A stretch of DNA of 64,000 nt from Monosporascus cannonballus. Its lineage: Eukaryota; Ascomycota; Sordariomycetes; Xylariales. The translations under genes were made by a program, and so were the position numbers. This document shows positions 1-13,883 of this stretch, one piece after another. The stretch covers positions 287,396 through 351,395 of the forward strand of contig QJNS01000060.1 of the NCBI GenBank assembly GCA_004154925.1, read 5' to 3'. The notes below the pieces were generated by a model that did not search any database, was not told the DNA's origin, and saw nothing but the letters and a program-made list of their open reading frames with translations. Numbering within the stretch: position 1 is the stretch's first letter; each line of letters begins with the position of its first letter.

Positions 1-2100
1 TTACCGGAAAGTATTAAATTTGTAATTTCCTTTTTATTAACTTTTTATAATAATTCGTATCATTATTAATATATAATTATAACCAATAAAATTTTCAATT
101 TATTTATTCCGAGTCGGAATAATAAAAAATCGGGCGCTTTTTAATTGCAATATATTACAAAATAAATTTACTTAAATTTTCGTTTATTCCCGTTATTATT
201 TATAATGTTAATAAAAATTTCGTAAGCCCTATAATATTTAATATATGCGCCGTTAGCGCCGATAAAGCCCGGAATATTTACGGAAATTAATTAGAAGTTA
301 AGTTTTTTCGCCAATTTTCTGCTTATAATATTTACTTATGTTTCGATATCCATATTTATTTATACCGTTACGTCCCCCGTATTTCTTTTGATAAATGCTT
401 TTTTTTAAAAGGTAATTCTATTTTGACTGTCTTATAGTTATTAGCCGAAATAAATTAAACGTATATGCTTATTCCGGCTTTTTTTTCGGGTTTACGTTTA
501 AAAATTAATTTAATTTATTGTTATATATTATAACGTTTTATACGGCTTTCGGAAATCAGTTTCCGTATAGCCGGGATAACAGGGTTTTTGTATCCTTTTT
601 TAATTTGCAATTTATGTTTTTATAGTTTAGCTTTTTATAGTTATAATATTTAAATAAGCTTTTATAAAAATTAAAGGTATTAAGTCGTACGAATTTATTC
701 CGATTGGAATTAAATTGGCGATTATTTATTTTTTAATTATAAAAATGTTTACGGGTTTTATTGTTCCTATGTAACGCCTTTAATTTGCTTTAGAAATTTC
801 TTTTTCCGAAAGCGTTAAAATAGGATCGTTTATTTTTATTAATATTTTTGGCAAAAGATAATTGGTTTTTTTCGCCTTTTTCCAGACGTCCTAATAGCGC
901 TTTGCTTTATTTGCTATATTATTAGCTTATTTTAGCTTAACGTTTTTTCGTAGTAAAGTATTTTATAACCTTAGTATTAATTTGTAAAAGTAATTAAAAG
1001 CAAAACGTTTATTATTCCGATTATTTTCCGGGTTAAAAATGTCCGTAAATTTTATTTTATGAACTAGGAGCTTTTATTTAATGTAAAGTCCAACGGCAAT
1101 TAATCGGATCGCTATCGTAATTCTATAAATTATTTTTTATATTTCTTATCGAAAATGTTAGGATTTGCATAATTCTTTTTAATAAAAATTTATAAACTTT
1201 TTATTTTTATTTTTTTTTTGTAATTAAAATATTTAAACGTATTGCGGTATAATTATTAAACGTTTGTAATAAAAATATTTATATACCTTATAGCTTATTA
1301 AATATAAGTAAAGGTATTTCGCTTTGGCTTTTTGGCATAAATTTCCGTAATAGTTTTTATTTAATTTTTTTTTAATTAACGCGCGTTTGGAAAGTTTCAG
1401 ATAATTATAATGCGATATTTGTTTATTGCCTTTGGGCTTTTGCGACGATATCGTAATTAGCTTATAAAGTTTTGCTTTTTTAACTTGTACCATTATTTGT
1501 TATTTGGTTAGTTATCGAAATAATTCCGAATGCTGTTCGTTTTGTTAATGAATAATTTCCAAAATCGGGTTATTATTAAAGGGTTTAACCTTTTTTTATT
1601 TTAAATTCCGGGATGCGTTCGTTATGTTACGTCCGTTTTCCGACTGTTTAGCTGATGGTTATCGGGACGTATTCTTATTATATATATAAGGTGATTCGGG
1701 ATCCCGGGAATTATGGTTTTCTGCCCGTTAAGGTTTTGTTATAGGTTTTTTTGCCTGTTTCCGTACCGTAATCGATCGTTTATCGGTTGGGTTCCGATTG
1801 ACGGTTTTTTCGATTAATAACTTAAGTTTATTTTGTAATTGGCGAACTTTGTTTTTGGTAATTATCGCGTTATTTTTTATGGCAGATAAAAAATTATAAG
1901 ATAATAAATAATTATAAACTAGATAAAATAATTTTTAATTAATTATAAAGCAGATTTTAAGAAATAAATATATTAAATTATTTTTATTTAATATTTTTTA
2001 TTAGTTACCAAATAGTAGATTTATATTAATAAGTAAATCGGTAATTAATCGGTAACTGATCGATTATTAGCCTTATTTTTATAAGGGTTATATTTTTATA
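1..2100 (-). mobile_element. Direct repeat copy A, retroelement 5' part
   Basis: This stretch aligns base for base, with heavy transition differences, to 7017-9110, so it is one copy of a dispersed element cut by the window edge. On the minus strand a degenerate reading frame starts just inside the LTR-like end (around 1880) and runs leftwards through a Lys/Tyr-rich segment (1233-1493). It then reaches a stretch near 350-150 that could be a decayed retroviral-type protease region. The reading is uncertain because of RIP. Its right end (1913-2100) is the LTR-like segment. Which LTR-retrotransposon superfamily it belongs to cannot be settled by eye. Confidence 0.6.
1913..2100 (-). repeat. LTR-like segment, copy A
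   Basis: This 188-bp segment matches 8923-9110 in length and order but is far more AT-rich, with the TGTAAG/CTTACA ends mutated to TTATAA-like words. It sits at the right edge of repeat copy A. If it is an LTR, it would be both the 5' LTR of copy A and possibly the 3' LTR of copy B, because copy B lies immediately to its right in the same orientation. Confidence 0.5.
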
Positions 2101-5100
2101 TAATAATATTATTATTAATTTAATATAACGTATTTTGCAAATTTAATTATATATCTTTATTAATAATTTACCGTTATATTCTATGATAAATAATTGCCGT
2201 AATAATTAATACGTATTATACTACGTAATTAATTATATTCCGTTTAACCTTTCATTATAATCCGTTTTTAACCTTTTTTTCTTTATCTTTTTTTTCTTTT
2301 TGCGCTTATATTTCCATTTTTTCTATATATACGTTTCGTTTGGTTTTTCGTTTTTTTTTATTTTTATTTCGCCTTTTCCGATCATATTACGTATTATTTT
2401 TATTTGTTATATTTTTTTTATAAAAAGTTCCAAAATAAATAATATTTTAATATTAAGAAAAATTAATATTTTTTCGAACGTTATTTTTTTAATATTAATA
2501 ATATAATAAATATTAGTTATATTATAAGTAATAATAAGCCGTATTATATTTACGTAATATAACGTTATTTCGATTATTATACGGTTTATGTTTAAGTTCT
2601 GAATGTTTTAAATTATATTATAATTAATTATTATTATAAAACTTTTCGCATAATAAATAATTATTTTTAATATTATTAATATTATTATTTAATTTTCCGT
2701 TTAAATTTCGATTATTTATAAAAATACCGCCTAAATAGTTTTTTAATTCGGTATCGATAATTAGGAATTAATCGATAAATTCGAAAAAGTTCGTATTGCA
2801 AATACTTAATACGAACGTTCTGACATAATTACGGTCGGTTGTCGACTTAACGTCTTTTACGAAACCGAATTCGTTTTTAACGTAATTATTATTAAAAAAT
2901 TATTTTTTTAATATAATTAAAATTAATTTTCGATCGTCCGTTATAATTACGGAAATTTAATTTTAACGTTATTTTATAAATTTATAAATTTAAATTTTTA
3001 TATAGGTATTACAATATTTTTTATTATTTTGTAATTAATTTCCGATTAAATATAATTTTAAAATATCTTTATAAATAAGGCGATTTTCGAAAACCGTTAT
3101 ACCGTTACGTTTTCCGTTTATAAATATTTTCCGTCCGTTTTTTGATATTTTAACGAAATTTTAATATTTATTAATAATTATAATTAAAACACGGTATTAC
3201 CTAGCAAAATTATTACTAAACTTAAATATATTAAACGCTTTAAAAACAACATTTTATTTTTGATTAATAACAAATTATATTTTAATTATTTAAATCTTCT
3301 TTTTCGTAAAAAATAAAACGTTTTTAATTCTTTCTGGATTATACGTTTAATAAATATAATAAATATTTTTATTTTTATTATTATATATTTTTAATTAATT
3401 TCTGATATTCCTATATTAATTTTTTCAATATATTTTTTAAAAAGTAAATAACGTAAAATTTAATAATTAAACGTAAAATTTTATTTTCGAAATAAAAATT
3501 TAATTTTTTTTATATTATTTATAAATTATTAATTGGTATATAACAACATAAGTACTTATTAAAAGTTTAAAAATAATCATATAATTAAATAATATTTTAA
3601 TATTAATATTTTCATTTTATTTAAATTTATTCTTTATAATTTTCATAATTATTAAGTAATTAATTTCCGATTAAGTTATTATTATTTCATAATTTTTAAA
3701 TTATTTTATTTTTTATATATATATTTAATTTTTTTATAACCTTATAATATTTTAAGCGCATATTTAAAATATTTTCGGGGTTTTTACGTATTATATTTAA
3801 TAGGTCAGTTTTTTTATTTAATTAAATATTTGCGTTATTTCCGGTTATTTTAATAACGGATAATATTATTTATTATTTATTTTTTTTATTTCTTATTAAA
3901 TCCGGTAATATTATTTAAACGTTATTTAATTTCCGGTTATATTATAATTTTAATAAATGTTTTAAAAATATATTATATATCCGTTAATATTTAATAAAAA
4001 ATTATTTTGTACGTTTAAAAACTTATTTATTCCTTAATTATAATCCGGATATAAAAAAATATAAATTGTTTATTTGCAAATTTAAAATTTTTAATTAATA
4101 AATTTATTTATTATTTTAATTAAAATTTTATAAACATATAATATTAATTATAATACTTTTTGGGTTATCGTTATTTTTTTCTTAATATTCGTAAATTATT
4201 TATCACATAATTATTATTTTTTAAAAATATTTTTTAATTTTTTATATTTATTTTTTATAATTTTATAAAATATATTTTATTATTTTCAAATAATATTTAT
4301 ATAAGGTTTCGAACAAATAATAACCGGTAAATACGTTTTACGTATTATTATGTATAAATTCCGTATTTTGTAATAAATTTATTTAATTATTTTAATATTT
4401 ATTAACGTAATTATGGAAATAATATTTTAAAATTTAATAAATATATTTTGTTCATTTATTATTTTTATCGTTAATAAATTTAATTAACGTACCAAATTTA
4501 TATTTAACCTTATCGTAAAGCAATTAAATTAATTTAATTACGGTTAAGATTTTAACCGTAAAAATAAATAATTTTAATTTCGTAAAACAGTTAATAATTG
4601 CTAAAATTATATTATATTTTAACCCGTTTAAATTTAAATTTTTCGAAAATCCCGTAATAACATTTAAGGAAATGTTTCAAAAAAAAATTATTTAAATAAT
4701 AATAAAAATTATAATTATTTATATAGTTTATAACATAATTTTATTCTGCCTTAATAATTCGGATATTATTTAATATATTTTCGGATATTATTTGTTATAT
4801 TTTTTAATAAAATATTTTAATTATTAATTTTAATATATGGATATATTTTATATATTTTACCTTTAAATTATTATAATATTAATTAATTAATTATATCCGT
4901 AAATATTTTATAATAAAATTATAAATTTATTTCGATAATATTAAACCTTATTTAAATTTAAAAGAAAATATTTTGATTTAACGATTAATTATCCGTATTA
5001 ATTTTATAATATTTAAATTTTTAATTTATAATTTTTAAACCTAATTATAAAATTATTAAAAAAACTTTAATTAAAATATTATTTCGTCCTTAAATAGATT

Positions 5101-7016
5101 TTTTATTAAAAAATGTAAAATATTTTAATTATAAATAATAATTTTAATATTAATTTTATATTTTTTAACTTATTCAGAATCCGATAGTGATATAATTATA
5201 ATTTACAGTTATTATTATTTAATTATTATTCGTAAACGATAAATTTAATAAATATATAATTTTTTATTTTTATTTTTTTAAAAAGGTTTTTATAATTATA
5301 TAACAAAAGTTTTTTATTTTTTTATGCGGATAATAACTATTTAAGTTTTCGTTATTTAAAAATTATTTAGGAATTTTACAATAAATAAACTTTATATTAT
5401 TTTTATAAAACTTTTTACCTTTTTATAATTTTTTAAATCGCGTTATATATTTATAATTATTTTTTGTATGTTTTCCGGCATATTATTCGAAAATTCGAAT
5501 TTTTTTAAATAATATAAAAATTACGTTTTTATTTGCGATTTTTTTAATATATAATCCGGGTATTTAAATAATTTATTTTCCGAATTAATAATATTCGGTT
5601 GGTATTAGATTTTAAAATTAAATTACGTAAGGCGGCAATTTTATTAAATTAACTTTTTTTAGATTATGCGCCGGTGTTTTTTTTATATTTTTTAATATTA
5701 TATAATTAATAAATATTAAAAAAAAGATTTATATTTTTAAGATATTACCGTTAATATTTGAAATTTTTATAATCGTTAATAATTTTTATTACTTTTTAAG
5801 TTATCGTTTTTCGGTTAAACTTAATATTTATAATTAATATATAATTAAATGTTAACATTTTCCGTATTTTTATAAAAATATTTTTAATATGGTTTTTATC
5901 AAAACGTTTATTTTAATCCTCATATTTTTGGCGTTATCCTAATATCGGAAAATAATTATTAATTAAAAAATATCTTTTAAATTTTGGAACGTTTTTTTAA
6001 TTTTTTCTGATTATTTAAATTTTGTTATTTTATTTTAACTTTATGTTTTTTAAAAAATGTAATAATAAATTTAATAATACGTAAATAATAAGTAATAAAT
6101 TTTTAATATAAATACGCAAATCTTAAAAATATTTAAATATTGTAAATTAATTTTGGTTTTAATTATATTTTAATAATATCGATCCGTTAACGGTTTATTT
6201 TTAAATTATTAATATTAATTATAAATTTTAAATATTTTATTTTGGTTTGAAAAATTCGTATTTAAATATTTTAATAAATAATTAATATTATAATAACCGT
6301 TCGTAAATTAATTAAAAATATTTTATATATATATTTTTTATTCAAATAAATAATTATATTATTTAAATATATTACGTATATATAATTAATTAATTTAATT
6401 AATATTTTGTATTTATAAATGTAAAAAGTAATTAACGTATTAATAAAGTTAAATAACATAATTATATATTTGAATTAATTATATTATATTCGGAAAATAA
6501 TTTTTTATTAATTACTTTTTTTAATTTTTATACGGTAATAAATATTTTTAAAATTAATTTTCGAAAATATTTTAATTAACCTTAAACGATTTATTATTTT
6601 TAAAATTAACAAAAAATATCGATTTTTTATTATTATATAATTTAGCTTTTTATAATTAACGTATAATTAGAAATTACCGTTTTTTAAGTATAAATAATAT
6701 TAATATTTTTATATTTGCTTTCGAATAACGTATTCGGCTTATTTTTAAATTTTTTCGGCTATATTTTTCAAATATTTTTTAAATTTTTAAAATAAGATAA
6801 ATTAAGCCAAATAAAAACGTTTTCCTTGGAATTAAATTTATTATATATTTTGCCCTTAATAATTAAGGTATTTTTTTCGTAATTTTTTCGTAATGTATTT
6901 GCCGGAAATTTTTTAAATATATAAAAAAGTTAATTATTTTTTATTTTTATAATTTTATAAATTCCGGGATATTAAAATGTTAGGTTAAATTTATTAAACT
7001 AATAATATAAAGTTAT
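2101..7016. other. Gene-free AT-rich stretch, possible element interior
   Basis: No coding region can be supported here. Both strands are full of stops, and the few ORFs over 60 codons (2300-2506, 6271-6459) are low-complexity Ile/Phe/Asn/Tyr runs typical of AT-rich DNA. By position it could be the remaining interior of repeat copy B, because the two LTR-like segments flank about 6.8 kb. I could not recognise reverse transcriptase or integrase motifs in it. Confidence 0.5.
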
Positions 7017-9110
7017 TTATCGAAAAATATTTATTTTCTAATTTTTTATTTATCGACCTTTTGTAATAATTCGTATAATTATTAATATATAATTATATTT
7101 AATAAAATCCTTAATTTATTTATTCCGAGTTTAAATAATAAGAAATTAACCGTTTTCCGATTACGATATATTATAAAATAAATTTATTTAAATTTTTGTT
7201 TGTTTTTATTATTATTTATTATATTAATAAAAATTTCGTAAGCTTTATAATATTTAATATATGTACCGTTAACGTCAATAAAACTTAAAATATTTACGGA
7301 AATTAATTAAAAATTAAATTCTTTTGTTAAAGTTTTATTTATAATATTTATTTATATTCCGGTATTTATATCTATTTATGTTATTATATTTTCCGTATTT
7401 TTTTAATAAATATTTTTATTTTAAAAAATAATTTTATTTCAATTATTTTATAATTATTAACCGAAATAAATTAAACGTATATTTTTATTTTGGCTTTTTT
7501 TTAAGTTTATATTTAGGAATTAATTTAATATATCGTTATATATTATAACGTTTTATACGGCTTTCGGAAATCGGTTTTTATATAGTTAGAATAATAAGGT
7601 TTCCGTATTTTTTTTAATTTATAATTTATATTTTTGTAACATAATTGTTTATAATTATAATATTTAAATAAACCTTTATAAAAATTAAAAATATTAAATT
7701 ATACGGATTTATTTTAATCAGAATTAAATTGTTAATTATCTGCCTTCCGAATATAAAAACGCCCGTAATCTTTATTATTTTCGTACGGTATTTTTAATTT
7801 ATTTTAAAAAACCTTTTTCTCGAAAATATTAAAATAGAATTATTTATCCTTATTAATATTTTTGGCGGAAAATAATCGGTTTTTTTTATTTTTTTAGGTA
7901 TCTTAATAACATTTTACTTTATTTATTATATTATTAATTCGTTTTAAATTAACGTTTTTCGATAATAAAATATTTCGTAATTTTAATATTAATTTATAAA
8001 AATAATTAAAAATAAAACGTTTATTATTTTAATTATTTTCCGGGTTAAAAATGTCCGTAAATTTTATTTTATAAATTAGAAATCTTTATTTAACGTAAAA
8101 ATCTAACGGTAATTAATCGGATCGTTATTACAATTTTATAAATTATTTCCTATATTTCTTATTAAAAAAATTAAAATTTACATAATTATTTTTAATAAAA
8201 ATCTATAAATATTTTATTTTTAATTTTTTCTTATAATTAAAATGATTAAATATAACGTAATATAATCGTTATACGTTCGTAATAAAAACGTTTATATAGC
8301 CTATAACTTATTAAATATAAATAAAAATATTTTGCCCTAGCTTTTTGATATAAATTTCCGTAATTACTTTTATTTATTTTTTTATTAATGTATATTTAAA
8401 AAATTTCGGATAATTATAATACGGTATTCGTTTATTGCCCTTAAATTTTTATAATAATATCGTAATTAATTTATAAAGTTTTACTTTTTTAATTTATATT
8501 ATTATTGATTATTTAGCTAATTATCGGAATAATTCCGAATATTATTCGTTTTATTAATAAATAATTTCCAAAATCTGGTTATTATTAAAATATTTAACCT
8601 TTTTTTGCTTTAAATTCCAGGACGTATTCCTTATATTATGCCCGTTTTCCGACCGTTTAATTAACGGTTATCGGAATACGTCCTTATTAAATATATAAGG
8701 GGATTTAAGATCCCGAAGACCATAATCTTTTGTCCGTTAAAATTCCGTTATAAGCTTTTTTGCTTATTTCCATATCGTAATCGATCGTTCGTCGGTTGGG
8801 TTCCGATCGGCGGTTTTTTCGATTAATAACTTAGGTTTATTTTATAGTCGACAAGTTCTGCTTTTGGTAATTATCGCGTTACCTTTTATGGTAAATAGAA
8901 AAATTATAAGATAATGGACAGCTGTAAGCTGGGTAAGGTAATCTCCGACCAGTCGTAAAGCAAATTCCAAAAAGTGAATATATTAGGTTATTTCCATCTA
9001 GCGTTTCCCATTAGCTGCCAGATGGTGGATTTATACTAATAAATGGGTCGGTGGCTGATCGATGGCTGGTCGGCTACCAGCCTTATCCTTATAGGGGCTG
9101 TATTCTTACA
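7017..9110 (-). mobile_element. Direct repeat copy B, retroelement 5' part
   Basis: This is the second copy of the repeat at 1-2100, at a constant offset of 7010-7016 bp and in the same orientation. Its right part (about 8750-9110) is much less AT-mutated than copy A, so ancestral bases can be read there. On the minus strand a protein frame opens near 8890, a few tens of bases inside the LTR-like end, as expected for a gag-type ORF behind a 5' LTR. The rest is broken by stops. The match continues to the very start of copy A, so the true left end of the homology is unknown. Confidence 0.6.
8923..9110 (-). repeat. LTR-like segment, copy B (TGTAAG...CTTACA)
   Basis: This 188-bp segment begins TGTAAG and ends CTTACA, so it has TG..CA ends within a 6-bp inverted repeat, as LTRs do. 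It retains many GC bases (for example around 9030-9095) although it lies in the AT-rich block. The start of the element's reading frame lies just outside its left edge on the minus strand, which fits a 5' LTR of a minus-strand element. I did not find a convincing tRNA primer-binding site. Confidence 0.55.
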
Positions 9111-9257
9111 GTATTTAAAAAGAAAAAAGAAAACTTCGATTAAATTAATACAAAACGCGTAATAACCGGACAAATTTTATCGAGACATTCGGCTTTAAAG
9201 TCGTCGTTTGTTTAAACTATATTCGTTTTGGGGAACTCGATTATTTTTACGTGGTAA

Positions 9258-9705
9258 ATATTCCAAGATGTAGTTACTGTATCCGTCGCCAACGTTCAGC
9301 TTATGACGTATTAAATATGAATTCCTTAATAAAAAATTAAAAAGGAGTATAAGCGTTTGCAAAAAGAATAACGCGAAATAAAGGATAAATTAATGGAGAT
9401 TTTGAGTTAGTTAAAACGCTTGCGTTTTCAACAAGATATTTTGCAGAAAAAAGCCTTTGTTATTTTAAAGAAAAATTATAAAATAAGTTAATTAGAAAAA
9501 TAGGAAAGATTGGAGAAAAAGCAGCGGCGCGTGGAAGTGGAATAAGTGCAGCTTGTTTCTGAGATAGACGTTATTATAGAAGCGTCGGCTTTTTTCGATT
9601 GAAACGCCGTAGGGTTGGATTTGGGTAAGGGGCCGTTATCGCTTGCAACCTTGGCCGTATTAAAAATGGTCGGTCAGGATTCTGGCGGTAAAACGTCTTA
9701 ATTAG
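9258..9705 (+). pseudogene. Relic ORF: Cys-pair plus coiled coil, transposon-type
   Basis: On the plus strand a degenerate frame reads through a CxxC-containing basic motif (about 9270-9310) and then, after a frame change, a charged helical segment rich in Lys/Glu/Leu (about 9337-9560). It ends in a tail containing SEIDVIIEASAFFD-like and GLDLGKGPLSL-like stretches and a stop near 9702. At least five in-frame stops (TAA/TAG) interrupt it. Proteins with a Cys pair, a coiled coil and a short hydrophobic tail are common as repeated ORFs in fungal genomes. I infer a transposon-associated origin but cannot name the family. It abuts the chromodomain end of the gypsy element on the opposite strand. 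Confidence 0.45.
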
Positions 9706-12700
9706 GTTTATTGTATTCGTTAAGTAATTAAGTAATTTTTAAGTATTTTTTAATATAAATATCCTTTTTATTTGATTAAATATTAAACTTTGTTTTTAAT
9801 TACTTTGGAATCCAGTATTTGTTCGATTTCGTATTCGTTAAAAATTTTTTCAAATTCCAGGTCTGTTTTTAACGGGGCGGTTTTAGGTACTGGTTCGGAT
9901 AAGGAAATATAAAAAACAGGATGTATTTTTATAGTTTTGGGTAACGACAGCCGGTAGTTAATTTTGAAATAACTTTATTAATTTTAAATGAATTAAGCTT
10001 TTTAAAATCGAATTTGTTATTAGGCTTTTTTATTTTGATCTATAAAATATTTAAGGTTATGTTTTATTTCTGGCGTAAAAAATAAATTTTATTTCCTTTC
10101 GTTAAGATTAATCCTTTAATTTTTTTCGTATTATAATATTAAGCTATCCGTTATTAAAGGAATTGCAATTCGTTTTGAAAACGGGTTTGGATTATTTTGA
10201 TTTTTATTAATAAAATTTTTGCTTTTGGAATAATCGTAATAATTTTTAGTGTTTTCTTAAGTAGTTTTTTAGGTTGTTCCGTTTTTATATTATGTTTATA
10301 TACAGCTGTATACGGGGATATGCCTATATTTTCGTTAATAAATATGTTGTAAGCGATTTATGCCAGTGGTAAAAGTTTTACCCAGTTATTTTGCTAATAA
10401 TTAATATAATTTCGAAAATATTGTTTCAAAGTTTAATTAAGTCGTTTTATTTGTTTATTTGTTTAAAGATAATACGTTATTAAAAATTTAAGCTTAATAT
10501 TAATCTATTTAAAAAAAAACTGGGATTAAATTTTGAAATAAAAAAACGTATTTTTATCGGAAATAATCTTTTTTGATATCCTATGCTTATTAAGATAATA
10601 TTTGATAAAAACGTAAGCCAATTATTTTGTTATTACGTTTTCTTTAAAAAATAAAAAAATACTTATATTTAGTAAATTTATTAACAATTACCTATATTCC
10701 GTTTTATTCGATTTTAGTAACTGGGTTTTTAAATAGAAATAAATTAATAATAAAGTCCTAAGCTATAGTGTTTTATGCCTTATCAAAAATATCGGTAGGT
10801 TATAGCAGTCCGTAAGGCTTATAGCGTATTGTTTTTGTTTTGTTGCAAATATTGCAGTTTTTAATTACCTTTTTAACCATTTGGCGTAATTTTAGAAAAT
10901 TATACTTTTCCTATAATTATCTAGTAATTTTGAAAATTCCTTAATATTCGTTTAATAGATTTTCGTAAAATTCTTTTACGAATTATTTTTATTAATCCTT
11001 AGGAACATAGATTTTGCCATGGTATAGTAACTGATTTTTTAGTTATCCTTTTAGCTGCTAAATTTCTTTTTGTTTTTTTATATTATAAGAATTTTGGAAT
11101 CATATTAAAAGTTTTATAATTAGTTTTTTTATTATTTAACATAACTATATAAGCCGTCCTTATTAAATTGTAATATTTGTATGCTTTTTTTGAAATTTTG
11201 AAGTTATAATTTCCTTTACTGTTAAGAATATTTGCCTGGATATTTTTTTTTCCTTTGATATGGTATATTTTAAAGTTAAACCTGGACAGAAAAATTATTT
11301 ATTTTTTATGTCGCTTATTTAATTTTGGGGCTTTCATGAATTGAATAAGGGTTTTATAATTAAAGTAAATATCGAAAGGCTTTTTTGTTCCGTTAAGAAA
11401 AAGTTCCTATTTCTTAAAAACGTTAATAATCGCCAATAATTTTTTGTCGTAAATCTGGTATTTAAGTTCTGCATTTTGGAATATTTTTAAATAATATGCT
11501 ATTAGGTACCATTTGCCGTTATTTTCTTATTGTTTTAGAACTACGCCCAAGACATATTTTAAGGCGTCGGTTTTTAGTCGTTTTTTTTTATCTGTGTTTG
11601 GTATCCTAACGATAAGTCCGCCGGTAATTGCTTTTTTCAGTTCTCGAAATGCTTCTTTGGCTTTTTCTAAGAATTTGAATTTTTTCTTAACGTATTCCTT
11701 AATAGTAAGCTTCGTTAATAATTTAATTATATTTTTATATCCGTTAATTAGGTTACGCACATAATCCGTAAATTCTAAGATTTGTCGGATATTTATAACG
11801 TTTGCTTTATTAAGGACAGGCCAGTTTTTAATTACTTTTAATTTAAAGCGTTAAATATAAATTTGGTCGGATATAAAAATATATTTTAAAAATTTAATTT
11901 TTGTACGTACCATATACCTTTGGTAAGGTTAATCCGAATATTCGTTTTATCCAGAGTTTTAAATATTTAGGCCATATGTTTTTGTGCTTTTTTAGGGTTT
12001 CAAAATAAATAAGGATATCGTCGAGATAAACAAACATAAATTTGTCCAGGAATTATTTGAAAATAATTATAGCCAGGTTCTGGAAACTGGCGGAAACATT
12101 AATAAGCCCCATAGGTATTATTTTGTATTCGTAAAATTCATGTACCGTTTTAAATGCCGTTTTCTATTTTTCTTTTTTGGCCATTTTAATGCGGTAATAG
12201 CCGTTTCGAAAGTTAAGTATAGTAAATTATTTGGCTTTACTTGCGTTCTTTTTAAGGCATTTATAAGTATTAAAAAATATCCGTTTTTAATAATGATGTT
12301 ATTTAGCTGTTTATAATCGATTATTTTTCGATAAACGGGATTTCCGTTTTCGTCGATCTTTTATTTACTATTTTTTATTTTTAGAACTATAAGAACGGGA
12401 TATTTAAAAGAAAAGTTAAAAGGTTAAATATATCTTTTTTTCAGATTAAGTTATATACTTTTCCATAGAGCTTTTAATTTTTCGAGATTTATGTGATAAA
12501 TTTTGTAAAACTTAGGATAATATCTTTTGTTAATAAATATCCGACAATATTATTAACCGTAAAAAGCTAATTTTTGATTTTCTTTATTTTTCAATAATTA
12601 TTTGAATTTTTGGTATTCCGAGGGCATTATAAAGATTTGGTTAGGGATTTGTATTTCCTTAATAATATAGCAAATTTTTTGATTATCTTTTTTTAATGTT

Positions 12701-13100
12701 TTTATTTTATTTTCTTAAGAAAATATCCGTTTTTTTAATCGATTTGTAAATTGCTGGAATAAAGCTAAGGTATTCCCAAAATAATATCGTATTTAGAGAT
12801 GTTAGCGATATTTAGCAAAACACGTTTTTGGTATTTTTGAATTTCTACAGTGAGTTTTTTTATTTTTCGTAAGATTCGTTTATTTTCGTAGGTGGATAAG
12901 TTTCCGTTTACCGTACGTAATTTGTAAAACCGTAATTTGTATTTCCAGGAAATTTGATATCTTTTTGCTATTACGGGGGAAATAAAATTACCTTTTATTC
13001 CGGAATTAATTATTGCTTTGAAAGTTCTGCCTTTATACTAAAGGAGAATCTCGATTTAACTGCGTATTCCCTTAGCTGCTTTGCATAAGGTTTTGTAAGT
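9700..13100 (-). pseudogene. Gypsy pol remnant (PR-RT-RH-IN-chromo)
   Basis: Visible landmarks on the minus strand: a protease active-site region near 13007-12999 reading NSG where DSG/DTG is expected; RT with VYRKIIDYKQLNN-like sequence (about 12.36-12.30 kb), YEYKIIPMGL (about 12.13-12.10 kb) and the catalytic FVYLDDILIYFE at 12034-11999; RNase H with TDALKYVLGVVLKQ and AKEAFRELKKAI (11.76-11.53 kb); an integrase zinc finger with CNICNKTK and RYKPYGLL (10.88-10.80 kb); an integrase tail IHPVFYISLSEP (about 9.94-9.90 kb); and a chromodomain EYEIEQILDSK followed by a WKGY motif whose Trp is now a stop. Many stops interrupt it. Only the RNase H part still forms an open frame (11527-11760). Confidence 0.85.
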
Positions 13101-13883
13101 TAAGGCTTTTCGATATTTTATTTTCGAAAACTTCGGCCGTTTTTTAACTGGTATTGTTTATTTGCGAAAAAACGTTTTTATTTTTGGGCCTTTTTAATAG
13201 CATGTTTGGTATAATGATTATTTATATATTTGTACCATTTCTTTTTACCTAATTAATTTTCGAAAGTAATCGTTTTTTTTGTTTAACTTTTAGTTTTGTG
13301 TTTCTTAAGTTATAGGGTTAGAAAAGGATACTTCTAAAGGAGGTATTCCCATATTTAAGAGTTCGCATTGGATATAGAATATTGGGGAATAATATAAGTA
13401 TCTTTTTAATATGGCCTTTTGACTTTATTTTGATTCGGGATATAGGTAACAAGATTTAAGGTATTTTAGCTATCGGAGGATTTTAATGTATCGATATTTA
13501 TCGTCCGGTTCGGTAGGTGTTTTTTCGTTTTATCTAGGCCAAAAGGTATTTTTTTTTTTGGCTTTGAAATAAACGAAATAATCGTTGTTATAGCAGATAA
13601 CGAAATATAATAGGTTATAAAGATTTACCGATAATGTTTTTTAGTAAATGGTACATTTTAGGATCTTATAAAGTTCCGGGGATAATTGTTTGTAATTATT
13701 GGTATTTGGTCGAAATTAACCGTCCTTTGTATGCATCTTATACTTTTGGGAATCGTAGTGGTATTAGCAACCTAGCTTTATAGTTATCCTGGAAGCCGTT
13801 TGTCCTGGATAATATTTGCAGGTTTTAACCTTAAAATCCTGATAAATTAAATAAGCCTTGTATTCTGGGATGTTGCTTTAAAT

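Noticed and set aside
2300..2506. 68-codon Phe/Ile-rich ORF resembling a membrane protein
   Set aside because: Low-complexity AT-rich translation inside RIP-type DNA; no start context or homologous feature.
11513..11764. 83-codon plus-strand ORF
   Set aside because: Antisense of the RNase H remnant, which has clear family motifs on the minus strand.
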